Shown: positions 1 through 11,232 of the stretch, one piece after another
Numbering within the stretch: the first letter of the stretch is position 1
How the letters are laid out: each line of letters opens with the position of its first letter
NCBI GenBank assembly: GCA_037389465.1
Contig: JAZARR010000237.1
Span: 1,550,001-1,614,000 of the forward strand
Reading direction: 5' to 3'
Length of the DNA stretch: 64,000 bases
From: Baylisascaris procyonis
Taxonomy: Eukaryota > Nematoda > Chromadorea > Rhabditida > Ascarididae
Made by a program: the position numbers and the translations under genes
Notes under the pieces: model-generated
Seen by the model: only the letters and a program-made list of their open reading frames with translations
What the model was told of the DNA's origin: nothing
Database searches by the model: none

Positions 1-156
1 ATTTGTCGCTCTTTGGCGCTCACTGAGTGGTTTCGCCTTATTGAATTCTAAGCATTCCATCGTCATGGCTATTTTAGATAGCTAGAACACTTCAATTAGG
101 GCATTGCCATGAACCATAATAGCCCAGAAGAACTACTGGATTCGAAGGGAGGATAG

Positions 157-316
157 TATGATTCAAATTTAGCGGGGATTCTTGAAATGGTGTGATTCAA
201 ATTGAGCGGGAATTTTTGATACGGTATGATTCAAATTTAGCTGGAATTTTGAAACGGTTTGATTCAAGTTAGTGGGAATTTTTCAAATGGTATGATTTCA
301 ATTTAGCGGGAATCCC
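157..316. repeat. short tandem repeat, about 5 units of 33-36 bp
   Basis: Five degenerate units run head to tail, each carrying TGATTCAAATTTAGCGGGAA or a close variant followed by a TTTTTGAAACGGT-like spacer. Units differ by substitutions and one- to three-base indels. The array lies upstream of the first recognised GLG1 exon and is probably intronic. No coding sense was found in it. Confidence 0.75.
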
Positions 317-1106
317 TATACCGGCGCCCCTCACGCCGTTCGCCGCAGCATTATTCGTGGCAAAGGTTCATCTTGAAGTGATATTCGCCTTCATGATTAC
401 AGCTTTTTATTCGCTTTAACGGTTTTTTTAAAAGCGCTAAGATGCAAAATGCACTGTGGTCTCGATGCGGATTGTGTAAAGGCTCGTGTGCAGCGTTTTT
501 AGAAGCGCGTTTCCGAGAAGCTGGAAACTTGAACCTTGACCGGCATGATGTCCAAATCCAATGAAATTTCACACTTTAAGTTGGCAGCCGAAACATTTTA
601 GGGAGCAGATTTGAAAGTCGGATTTTAAATCTTTTAGGCATTGTAAGCTTACGGCTAAGAGAATTTGTTTCTTCAACAAACTTTTCAGAGGCAAGCCGTA
701 TATTGCGCTTGTTTTTTCCGAAGTACATAGTGTCAAGGTTTATATACCTGCTTTCATCGCCGTTTTCGGCATAATGTATTGAAGAAGGGCGAAGAAATGA
801 ATGACGGATGGATCGTATATCACCAACATTGAACAGCGCTTCAGAGCCACGAAAAATTCCCACCGATATCAGACCCGATCGGTGATTGAGCAGGATATAA
901 GAATTAAAGCTTCTTTTTGCATTGTTGGCAAACGCCAGTTTCCATCTTTTGCCGATTTAAGATTTGTATTTCTAATGCATAGAAAGCGATTGAGTCGATA
1001 TATTAGTAGATGAGTCTGTGGCGCAAACAGTTAATTTTGGGATCCGTTTATCCATGGTTAGTGAACTTTGAGGAGGTGCCTTGTGAGAGTAATCACCATG
1101 TTACAG
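317..1106. other. gene-free stretch, probably intron of the GLG1 homologue
   Basis: Short open frames occur on both strands, but none resembles the cysteine-rich GLG1 repeat or another family I recognise. Earlier exons of the gene must lie upstream of the window. A TTACAG acceptor closes the stretch just before the exon at 1107. Confidence 0.4.
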
Positions 1107-1301
1107 ATCGCGAAAGTGGTATTGGAGAGTGAGTTTGACGTGCAGCTGGATCCATTGTTGTACCGTGCGTGTAAGGAGACGATCTCGAAGCATTGCGCCA
1201 ATAAGGTGATCGCTGGAGGAGGCAGCTTTGATTCGGTGCTTGAATGCCTTAAAACGGACTATAGCCATGGCGCCATCCCGAATGCCGATTGTGCACGACA
1301 G
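1107..1301 (+). CDS. GLG1: GLG1/ESL-1 homologue, internal exon (cysteine-rich repeat)
   Basis: This is the first exon in the window of a Golgi apparatus protein 1 (GLG1, also called ESL-1 or MG-160) homologue. GLG1 is a type I membrane glycoprotein of the Golgi with many repeated cysteine-rich domains. The exon encodes a frame beginning IAKVVLESEFDVQLDPLLYR, with the family pattern LDPLLYRAC, a Cys nine residues later (SKHCAN), VLECLK and DCARQ. It follows the acceptor ATGTTACAG. At its end the sequence CAG|GCAAGT fits a GC-AG intron; no GT donor fits better. The same repeat type recurs in the next exon. The frame is open with no damage. The rest of the gene is upstream of the window. Confidence 0.85.
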
Positions 1302-2046
1302 GCAAGTATCTCTTTATTATTATTAATTTTATTAGAAATTATGTATCTGTCGAGATATGTGCATATGTTTATGTGGGTGTGTGTATCTGTCGAGGTGTTA
1401 TTATCTTTTCAACTCTTGACACGTGGGAACTACACTGATAAAACTTATGGATGTAAATTGCACCTTGAAATGACCTACTGTCCCCGTTTTTTCGTAATCT
1501 ATCATTTTCTATACAAGTTATGGGCACTAAAAGACCATGGAATTTTCGAACCGTCTACACTTCTACCAAATATATGCGGAGTAAATTTTTCGGTTTGAGA
1601 GTAACCAGCCGCTTCATAGGAAAACGCATTATTAGACGTTTCATTAGCGTTTTTTGTGTCATCTATTCATGCTTACCAAGGGATTTTCGAATTATGTACT
1701 CCAACGAAGTCGTTATATTTTTATTTTCTAGGTGATGTGACTTTATGGCTTTTTTATGCGATTTGCCCAATATGCAGTGTTTATTTGTTTATCAAAAATT
1801 TATTTAAAGGCTTTTTCTGTTTATGTTATTTTGATGGGACCCTTCATTAAGTTCATTGAAATATTTATTGTGGCGATTGTTTAGTTGCATATTGAGTGTG
1901 TGCCTATGTTCGTATATAAGATCCGCCTGAATAAGTTCATTTGTTTGTCCCTGCTCGCCCCCGTGTGCGTATTATGTTATTGGGTGGCCAGCGGAATACG
2001 ATTTTCAAAAATTGCTGTAAAGAGTGATGGTAATAAAAAGTTGCAG
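1302..2046 (+). other. GLG1 intron with GC donor
   Basis: The intron starts with GCAAGT and ends with GTTGCAG. It is AT-rich and contains several short open frames with no recognisable similarity. Confidence 0.6.
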
Positions 2047-2164
2047 ATCGCGAGGCGTCTGCAAGAATCTCTAGTGGATCTGCATCTGGATCCGCTGCTT
2101 CATGAGGCATGTGCTTCAGACGTGCAACGTCTCTGCAGAGGTGTTCCGCCTGGACAAAGCAGAT
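2047..2164 (+). CDS. GLG1: GLG1/ESL-1 homologue, internal exon (last cysteine-rich repeat)
   Basis: The exon follows the acceptor AAAAGTTGCAG and ends at the donor AGAT|GTATGT. It encodes IARRLQESLVDLHLDPLLHE, then ACASDVQRLCRGVPPGQSR. The paired pattern LDPLLxxAC followed by a Cys seven to nine residues on, then PGQ, is the hallmark of GLG1 repeats. It is clearly related to the exon at 1107. It ends one base into a codon (R followed by T), which the next exon completes with TG. That phase match supports the join. The open frame continues past the donor for about 20 codons, but those look intronic. Confidence 0.85.
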
Positions 2165-2651
2165 GTATGTTACATGGTTATGAAGTGCTTGCTTACCTTA
2201 GGTTTGGAACAAAGTCGAAAGTTTTAATCTAGAATGGCCCTTGGATTTGGTCTGAGCAGAGGTTTGCCGACATATGTAGGTGAAAAATTGGGCACATTCG
2301 AAAATCTGTTGTAATTATGCGTATCTGTGGATGGGGATGTGCTTGTGCACTTATGATATCTTGTAGTGTTAACACTGACGCTATGCTGTTAGAAGTTCAC
2401 TGCAGTTCACCTATGCGGTGATTAGCCTATCTCATTGTTGGTGAGGTGTTGAGAATTACCGTAGAATCGGTGGGGGGGAGGGTGAGGGAGAGCATTCTTA
2501 GTTAAATTAATTTGCACGATTTTCTGCGAGTGGTTTCACGCAAACTATCGTTGACAGTCAGTTCATTGAGAAGTCTGGTTTATTTCGATTGCGTAAGCCC
2601 GCTTTAAAGTTATACAGGTGGAGGTTGTTTCTCTGTATGGATTATTTTCAG

Positions 2652-2758
2652 TGGTGATTTGTCTGATGGATGCGATGAAGAATCCGAGCACAAGAATGTC
2701 ACCCACATGTCGTAATAAACTCGTCGAAAGAAATGAACTCTGGATGCGAGCGCATAAC
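2652..2758 (+). CDS. GLG1: GLG1/ESL-1 homologue, internal exon
   Basis: The exon is bounded by the acceptor GATTATTTTCAG and the donor CATAAC|GTACGT. Joined to the previous exon it reads LVICLMDAMKNPSTRMSPTC and then RNKLVERNELWMRAHN. In vertebrate GLG1 the same place has a CL-x-D segment, a cysteine, and then an L-x-x-R-x-x-M/L-W-x-x-A helix just before the membrane-proximal region, so the match is good. The exon ends on a codon boundary and the last exon starts on one. Confidence 0.8.
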
Positions 2759-4060
2759 GTACGTTGCATTATGATTATTGTGCCATTATTGTTCTGCTTT
2801 TACGAGATTTAATCCAGGATGCTGCATAATTGATTAATCACTCTAGCTTAAACTTTTCCTTCGTTTTCTGTAAGGGCTAATATCTTCATAATCTCACTTG
2901 GTACTGAAATAATTCTAAACAGTTGCAGTGCTTAGGATGAGATTCGCTTTTCCTTTTACTTCAGTAAATCCAAAGGTCCATTTTTTTTTTAGTTCGATTG
3001 ATTTTGCTTTTTGCAAGGGAAAATATGAAAGGGGAGGGGGGAGGGACGATTTTGTCATGTTTTGTCAGTCAGTTTCTATGAAACCCGTTGAATAGAGATT
3101 TTAAAAGCAATCTGAAAGGTTTTTTTGGCTCCATCATAGCTATTCGAGTTCGTACACCAGGTTTAATATTTTAAAGTATTTTGAGAGCTTACATTCCCGA
3201 ATGTGGAGATTTGCAAGGATCATCTGTTAAGTAAAATTATTATTTAACCGTCATTAAAATCGAGCGGCGGTTTACTCCACTTATTATGTATATTATTTCT
3301 GTAGAATGAGTTTCATCGGCGCTTGAGAGCAGATCCGGTTGGATGGGTGTATGACGTGAGTGTCTGTTTCAGTCGTAAAATGTTTTGTCTGTTGCAACCG
3401 TTTAACCTCTCTGTGTCTGGATTATTTGTGATATCATATTTTCCTCTTTAAACGCGGTTTTATAAGTGATTGGAGCGGAGCAGAGGGGGGAATTACGTGT
3501 GAAGCTATCGCTTACGGGCCTCAAGACGGATTGCGCCAGTTTCCTTGCTGGAATGTGTAGTGCTTTTAATCTCTTGCGCCTTCGATGACGTGTTTGTGGC
3601 AGCTTTTGCTCATTGACTGCTACATTCGAATTTGGCGTTCTGAATAAAGCGGCATTAAGTTTTAATTGTTTTTCTATCGCGATTCGCAGACTTGAGGGAT
3701 ACCCTTCGGTCATCTCCTTTCGGGTGAAAAAACTTCAATATTTTCGTCGCTTTGTTCACTGTACCAAATTCAGTAATAGAGATCGAACAACGAAGGCTGC
3801 CATACCACCGAAGGCTACCCAGTTTTGTCACTTATTGGCAAGTGGTTCTACAGTTGGCTGAAAACAAGTGAGGTGCTGCCTTCTCAATTTAAAAAAAGTC
3901 GTTAATGCGATCCTAAGTTTTATGAACGAAACATCTTCGTGTTGAACAACTAAACATGCTTATTTAATAGTTTGGCACTTGAATAAGCCTCTTGATTTGC
4001 TTAATTGCGGTGCTTACGACCCTTTCATAGAGATGGTTATGATGTTTTCCTTTTTTGCAG
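2759..4060 (+). other. large last intron of the GLG1 homologue
   Basis: About 1.3 kb lies between the donor GTACGT and the acceptor TTTTTTGCAG. It holds a purine-rich GGGGAGGGGGGAGGG stretch near 3030-3045 and several short open frames on both strands. No family is recognised in it. Confidence 0.6.
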
Positions 4061-4237
4061 GAGCACGCGCTGATGATGCCGGAAAGCTTCGCTGATGTGG
4101 TACAAATAGTGAGCGTTCATCCACAAAGAACATCTCTGTTGATATGGTTTGCCGGCTTCGTACTCGTGCTTTTGGCTGTGGGTTGCTGCTGCGGTCGAGC
4201 TACGAAACGTATAAAGAGGGAACTTAAAAATCGTTAA
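4061..4237 (+). CDS. GLG1: GLG1/ESL-1 homologue, terminal exon with membrane anchor
   Basis: The exon starts after the strong acceptor CTTTTTTGCAG and runs to a TAA stop at 4235-4237. It encodes a lumenal stretch (EHALMMPESFADVVQIVSVH), a single hydrophobic segment of about 20 residues (LLIWFAGFVLVLLAVG), a CCCG motif, and the short basic cytoplasmic tail RATKRIKRELKNR. Other GLG1 proteins end with a very similar R-x-T-K-R-x-x-R-E-L-K tail, so this is the true C-terminus of a type I Golgi membrane protein. No damage is seen. I found no clear AATAAA signal in the few hundred bases that follow. Confidence 0.88.
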   Translation, partial: EHALMMPESFADVVQIVSVHPQRTSLLIWFAGFVLVLLAVGCCCGRATKRIKRELKNR

Positions 4238-7200
4238 CGCTGTCCGCCTCGTAAGCATTCGCACTTACTGAAAGTAGCGCAAGTAGGGATGGTGGAAAGA
4301 CGATCAACGTTTTAGCTATTTGTAAGGGAGGATATATTGTCTTGGCGAGTCTTGTATCGATTAGCAAGCTAATTTTATGTTCTTTGCATATTGTATTATT
4401 TTTCTTTCAATTTATTGTGGAAGGGTGCAACTCAGGTAGCTTTTTCCAGTTGATAAGAAGGCCGTATTGTGGGACACGAGTTAGTGGTTCTTCTCACAAT
4501 TGGAACGAGTGGTTATACACTGGAGGGAAGGAAGGGGGGAGAGGGTGGTAGTTGGGACGGCCGCAAGGTTTGGGCCCGATCTGCTCTGTCTGTTTGATTC
4601 TTTAGAGTTTTTCGCCAAAAGCATGCTGCGTCTGTGAATGTTGAGACTTATAAATTCTATCGATTTGTTGTAATGGCATATTTTTCGTGTAAGATTGATG
4701 CATTACGAACGTACGTACATTGTCGTTTCGTGGGTGGGCTTCGTCTTCCATTCTGGCCATGTCTCTAAGTGCCTCAGATGTGAAACGTGCCCAGTTGATT
4801 GTGCTCTCCCATGAAACGTTTGAACGAAATATTTAAGTGACAGTCTTCTTTTTTGCAAAACTTTTGTGATAGTCCTTCAAGAAAATGAGCGACGTTCGTG
4901 TTGCGCCTCATCAGCGATTGGTCGTCTTGGTTGGACGATGCCACGTTTATTGAGTTGATTTTCGCGTTGCGTAATATATCTTTCGGGTTCTTCATAGGTC
5001 GTGGATCGTATTGTCTGTGTGAATGTGTGGTTTTCTTTCTTTTTTTTTTTTCATGTATACAGCATCTTTTCTCCACTCTTTCTTTGTCATATCCTTATAC
5101 TCAGTGCTGGAACACAACGCGGGAGGAGGGGGGGGGAGGGAGGAATAGTTGCTCTTTCACTATCCTGTTATTGCTAGCGTTGCTTACTAACGTTTTGTAA
5201 AGAGATGCGATGACGTAATTATAGATCTGGAGATTGAAAGTTAGTGTAAGTTTCGTGGATGGTGAGGGGGGTTTTTTGAAATACTCGGGATGGTTGAATC
5301 GGAAATTGTAGTGGCGTCGCCATAACACCTCAGGAAAGGACTTGTGAATTAGCGGTTGCATGTGAAAGTACATACCGGTTAGGTCAAGTAATCGAGGATA
5401 GATCAAGAGAAGACGGGCCAGCAGACTGACAGATGGGTGATTTTTGTGCAGACAAGGGGTTCGAAAGAGGGTTCAAGAAAATGCACACCCGTATATTTAA
5501 GTATTCGCCAAATGGCGTAAAGAGGATAAGAGGATAATAGAAAGCAATGATACTTGTCTTTTGCAAAGAGTGAATATGAGTTTTACGAAACAGTGAGATG
5601 TATAGATATCTTCTTTCTTAAAAAAGGATTCGGACGAATTCAAGAAAGCTGAAACGACATTCAGCGTCAAAAATTTCTATTACTTTTTGTTTGCTCGCTT
5701 GCAAATTTATACCTGTAAAACATAAGTCTTCCCATATATATCACAGTACCCTCTTTCAATGCCGCTCTGAGCCTTACTTAACATACTCATGCTCAGTAGC
5801 TACGGGCTTGGATTTATGCTGAATATCAAATTTTAGAAGAGATGCGAAATCTTAGGATGAATTTCTTTCGCAATGTTTGTTCATCGAACAAGAGCGCTGG
5901 GGCAAAAGAATATTTAACGAAAGCACTGAGGTAGGAGAGGAGAGGTCGTATACATATGTATGCTGAGTTGCTTGGTCGGTTAGCCTGAGTCGCTTTTGCA
6001 AGACATAAAGGAGTTGTCGTGTTGTTTTGGGGAAGTTAGCTTGCATCTGAGGCAGTACTAAGCAATTCAGCTGCAGTTCATTCTTGAAACGATGTCTGTG
6101 ATGTAAGTTGGCTTGAGGATGTCACTGATGGTTGTTCACCGGCACGCTATCGCGTGCTTCGGTCATGTTCACTTCTGGCAGTTCTTTTTTCTTCTTTAGC
6201 CTCTTGATCGCATATTGTTGCAAAAATTCGTTGTGTTTCTCTAATTTTTGCTTTTATTTCTATTATTGCTGTTGCTATAATCACCATTATTATTATCATT
6301 GTTTATTACTGGTTTTTGTAGGCTGAAAATATCTGTGTAATCCTGGAGTTGTGAAGCTTTTTGAGTGGAGAAATATTCCTTTATAAAATTATTTATTTTC
6401 TTATCGTTTGCCGACAATTTTTTGAACAGTTCCATTCTGTTCGCATTTATATCTGTTGGGATTGATCCCTTTTTTTTTTTCTAGGGGAATGTGACACAAG
6501 TTTACCCTTAGCCCGCGGTATCTCCAGCATAGTTTTCGGAGCTCACAGTCAACGCTCCCGCAGCCTTTGCACAACGATGACTCATTAGTTTTGGACCACA
6601 GGGGATCGAGCATCCCGAAAAGCCCATGTCCGTGAGGGTTGCGAGGTTCTTGTAGGCTTCATTGCCTCTATGAGGGGATGTTAAAAGAACGGGTCTTGTC
6701 TTCGAGAGCTGAAAAATTGTCCATAAACTCGCAGGGGAATGGGGAAACTGTGTCAGGCAGTGTATTCGAAGAAGAAGCTGGAAAGAAACGATGTAAAGGT
6801 TTCTAGCAGAGGGGCAAACATTTACTGAAACGCAGCGAGGATCTGGAGAGGCCGTAGTTGGGCGAGCTTGGAGTTCGATATTTCATAGAGATATCCAAGC
6901 AAAGTATCAGAAAAACGTTGAAGTTGAGAAGAAATTAGATTGTGCCAGAAGTGTGAGCTGGAAATGCCATATTTGCAACTAGGAAGATTAATAGTATATT
7001 GTAATCTAGTAATAATGAATTAGTACTATATTCTAATATTATATTCAATCGAAAATCGAAATGGTATATTGTAGCGAAAGGTTTATATATAACATCTCTT
7101 ATGCCTAAAATTTGTGATTCAAGCTCTTTGATTTTGCAAATTTATTGCAAACATTTTTTATTTGCAATAAAATAGCGTTAAAATATTTCTCATAAAACAT

Positions 7201-7580
7201 CATTGATAGTGATTACATATAACAATTAAAATGCAATACTCGACAACGAATCGAGTTGTCAAAATTTAGTATTCTAATGCAACTGAATAAAAAAAATGCT
7301 GCAAGTGGTGATGTTTCTATGACCCGTTAATTGTTGATTGCAGAACAACTAGGCACATCCATAGCAAATACTTCCGATATTTCAAAATTTAGGTTCGATT
7401 TTGCAGGTTATCATGATTTGCCGTTCTTTTAAAAAATTTACAAATTTCTATTGTAATCGTAGTTTCTATAATTCATTACGTGAATGCATGGCGCCAAGTG
7501 GAGATTACGATAGCACTCGTACTCCTATGCGCCTATGAGCGCGGCCCGATTTGCTATTCTCTACGCATGCGTCAAGCATA
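4238..7580. other. gene-free stretch downstream of GLG1
   Basis: This is AT-rich sequence with scattered G-runs and T-runs, for example GGGGGGGGAGGGAGG near 5128-5142. Open frames here are short and mostly low complexity, and none is convincing. The first few hundred bases probably include the GLG1 3' untranslated region. Confidence 0.5.
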
Positions 7581-7625
7581 CATCGAAGCTTTTGACGTGT
7601 AATTGTTTCTAAACGATGTGAAAAA
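7581..7625 (+). repeat. 45-bp dispersed repeat, copy 1
   Basis: The segment starting CATCGAAGCTTTTGACGTGT recurs at 14858-14901 in the same orientation with only a few substitutions. Flanking sequence is not shared. It is probably a remnant of a dispersed element. Confidence 0.7.
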
Positions 7626-10600
7626 TTGCCGAAATCGTTTAAATCTTTCTTTTTTTCTTATTTCTTTCACTGGGCAGTTTTTCTTTATTTTCTTTCGATT
7701 TACCGAGAGAAGCAATTAGCGTTTTCTTGATTTCCTTCGACTGCTAGTTGATTCATTCTAGACGCATATCAATGCTTTGCAAATATAAGCGAACCCTTAA
7801 ATAATACCTTGGCATCGATGAAAGCCAAAACCTTTACATTTATAATTATGCATTAATTTTCAGTGCTCTTGATCTCTAATATGTTGTGCGAAAATTTTCA
7901 TTTCTGAATTACGAAATAATGTCGCTTTTTTTACCCAACCAATTCGAGTGCATTAGTCATTCTGGTCATTATTCAGTGAAGTTCGACCTGAAGTTTATCG
8001 CTATCAAGTTTATCGGTGAAAGCGACAAGTGAAAGTTCCACCCCACATTTAGTTCAGGTTGTCTTATTTTACCTTGTGACAGTATGATGCGTATTGAAAT
8101 TGTTAAATTGAGCGCTCTGTTTTGCAGAAGGCATAGGAGGATTTTGAAAGGGATTTGAACGGAATTTTTCTTCATTTATAATTTTCATTTCTTGTGTATT
8201 TTATTTATTCATCGCTTTCAATAGAGGCCATTTACATGAATATATTGATAAATGATGACCTGTGCGAAAATCATCCGCAAAACTTCCCGGTGATTAAGAA
8301 CGAGGTAGGAGGAGGGGAAGGTGAGGGGGAAGGGGCAGGTGAACATCTCTTCTTGACGAATCTAGGAGGCATGATGTTGTAGAGAGAAAACGAAAAATTA
8401 CTGAATCAAGAATTCTCTCAAGTAATTATGTGTTGCATTCGAGAATCCTATGAAATATTGTTTGTTTCCGAAGTGGAGTTTGCAGTGATATGGAACATGT
8501 TCCTCCTTACCGAAAATTGCGTAATCACCTTGTCCCACTCCCTTCTCCTCGTCCCTCCCCCCCCCCCCGCTCTCTTCCTCTTTGCTTCATCTGAATTGAA
8601 AAGCGTTTAGCATCGCTCATGGTTGCAAGATGAAACTGTAAGCACAAAAATTTTTTGAACATAGAATTTGAGCTTTATGAGTTTTTTTGCACGAATTAGT
8701 TTTCAGTGAATATTCGGCAATAGGTTTTTCTCAGTTTGAAAGGTTTTTGATTAAGTGTATAGTGATGTTTGGCCATATACAACATAATGCAAAACTTCCA
8801 TACCGATACACTTGGAGGATGCTAAGACGTAGCAGGGCGTTGCTACGACATGTGATTTTGCATTCAGCGCGCTTGACCAACTAGGTTCACAAATTAGCAG
8901 CAGAAAATGAAGTATCCTAATGATGCGTTCATTTTTTAACTGAACCCACCACCTACTCTCGAACTTACCCTTTTTTTGTTTTTATAAAATCGTATTATAA
9001 CGATAGTAGCACAATGAATAAATCTTTTTCTTCAGTTATATTATCTGTGTTTTATGCATTTAAGCGTTATTACTCACATTTGGCCCTGAATGTGTATTCA
9101 TATCGTCTTGATTTGCTTAATGAAAATCCACTTGGCCCTTCTAATAGCTTTATGTAGTGGATTTCGAGTTGCTATTATTAAACTTTTCGAGTTAGCGAAT
9201 TCGGTGTTATTGTTCATTTTATATTGGCGAACCCAACTGAACAAATTAGGCAGATGGTTTCAATCCGAGTCTATACTTTTTTATATGCAATTACCAGTGG
9301 AAGCAAATGACCGCTGATTTTAGAATAAAATCTGTGGAGTAGATATTTGGTTATTCGCTTATATGATTTCAGTTACATGTAGGTCGATTAATCAAGTTTG
9401 TATAAGTAAATGACTGTAGTGAGTAGGCATAAGATTTTAAGATAGAAAAGCTTCTGAGTTGGCGATAGTCAATGTAACAATGAGAGGCAAATAGCTCATA
9501 TCTAACAACGGAAAGCAACAAGACTCAAAGTTAGTTAGTTAATTGTTTGCGAAAGGTAAACATCGGATGTTCAATGAATAAGGTGTGTTGTAAGAATCAG
9601 CCGACTTAATATACCTTCATTAGTATATACAGACATCAGCGTCCTGTCTTAATTGATGTCGTTTTGTAAGGTAGCTTTAATTCACTTCTCAACAGTAGTA
9701 CTAGTTTGCATTCTAGTATGTCCCACATCAATCGATAAGGGGGGGGGATTTATCGATTAGCATCTGGACTATCATCGAATTTTGATTTGCTTTTTTATCG
9801 GTTTCGCATAGAAAAATACAACTTTTGTTTTTAATTACCTCTTTATCTCAGATCCTCATCGTTCAGTTTTGAGCAGCGTGTTCCTCTTCCTGCGATTGTT
9901 TTCTACTCTATTCTTTCCGATCTCTTGTCTTCTTATTTCATTCGTTTTAGCAGTAATTTGATAGAATTTCTGATATTATATGCGTCTCGTCAAAGCGGTT
10001 TAATTGATTCCTGATGTGTTTTTCTGGATGCGAATTGCATTTTCAGGACAATGGGTTTTGGAACTGTGTCGGTTGAAGTGCATATGTAAACGATGGAGGA
10101 TCAATGTGATGGATCTTGAAGAGAGATTTACTTCAGCTTATTGTTGAACAGGTCAGCTACGTTTACTTAATACTTTATGCTTAGTACTTTTATTTAATTA
10201 CTCGTTTGCTAGACTAGTCATTTATTTTGCATATTGACTCACTTATTTTCGGTGGATGCTGCATTCAACGGTAGGAATATTGCATCCAAGGTTTTTATGC
10301 AGAAAATTTTCGCAGGATTTGTTTCGAAAAATCTTAGTCGAGTTTTGGCTTACGTCCAAAATGTGCACACATTTTGGCACTTGTTCAAAATATCGTGCTT
10401 TCAACCATGCGATGTCAGTATTAATATATTTTTGTTAAGTACTTTTTTAATTTAATTTAATGTTATTTATCCGTTGTTAAGAGACTAAGAAAACCCAATA
10501 GAAAATAGGAATATCCCATTCATGATCTTCGTAAACGAAATGTTCGTGCAGATTTTGCGCCTCCCTTCCCCCCCCCCCCCGAGAAGGGAATCTCTTGCAA

Positions 10601-11232
10601 CAATTTGTGTCGTTTATTTTTTTGCAGCGGGAACTTCTTTATTAAGTTGAAAGAAGAAATTTCACGCTGCAAAAGTTGTGATTGGTGTAGCATTTACGCT
10701 TCATACATAATATAAAATATTTGTAAAGTTTAACTCATGCATAGCGGTTTTCTTTTTTTTCCTGCAAAAAAGTCTTCGTTTTGCAGGGTCATTAATAAGC
10801 GATTGATATATTGTTGGTGCTTTTTCATCGATATAAAGGACTAACGAAGTTATCTCGCCCACTTCTCGATATTCATTAAGAAGAATAAAGCAACGCTTCA
10901 AAGGTTGTTCTTTTTGTCATGCACTGTTCATCATTCGTTACAATGGCCTATTTTTATATATGAGTTAAGCTTATTTTAACATTTTCTACATATTGTTCTT
11001 CTTATTCTGTTTTTCTTTTGCAATGATCATATTGCGTTACATTTTCGCGTTTGAAGATATGCTTCTTTATGAGAAAGCAATACTTTTTGACTATATCACA
11101 CTGGGAGCTTAATCTAATAGCCATTTTATAAAGATGTGCGTGCAGCTTTAGTGAAATCAGTATTGTGTCGTTAAGTTTGAATGAAAGTTCTGGAAGGCAT
11201 CATTGATATATCTGTTGTGTTTCCTTCAATTA
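7626..11232. other. gene-free stretch
   Basis: I see no supported gene. The stretch is AT-rich with poly-C/poly-G runs (near 8560, 9740 and 10570). Open frames of 60-75 codons exist but show no recognisable domain, no plausible splice structure and biased low-complexity composition. Confidence 0.5.
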
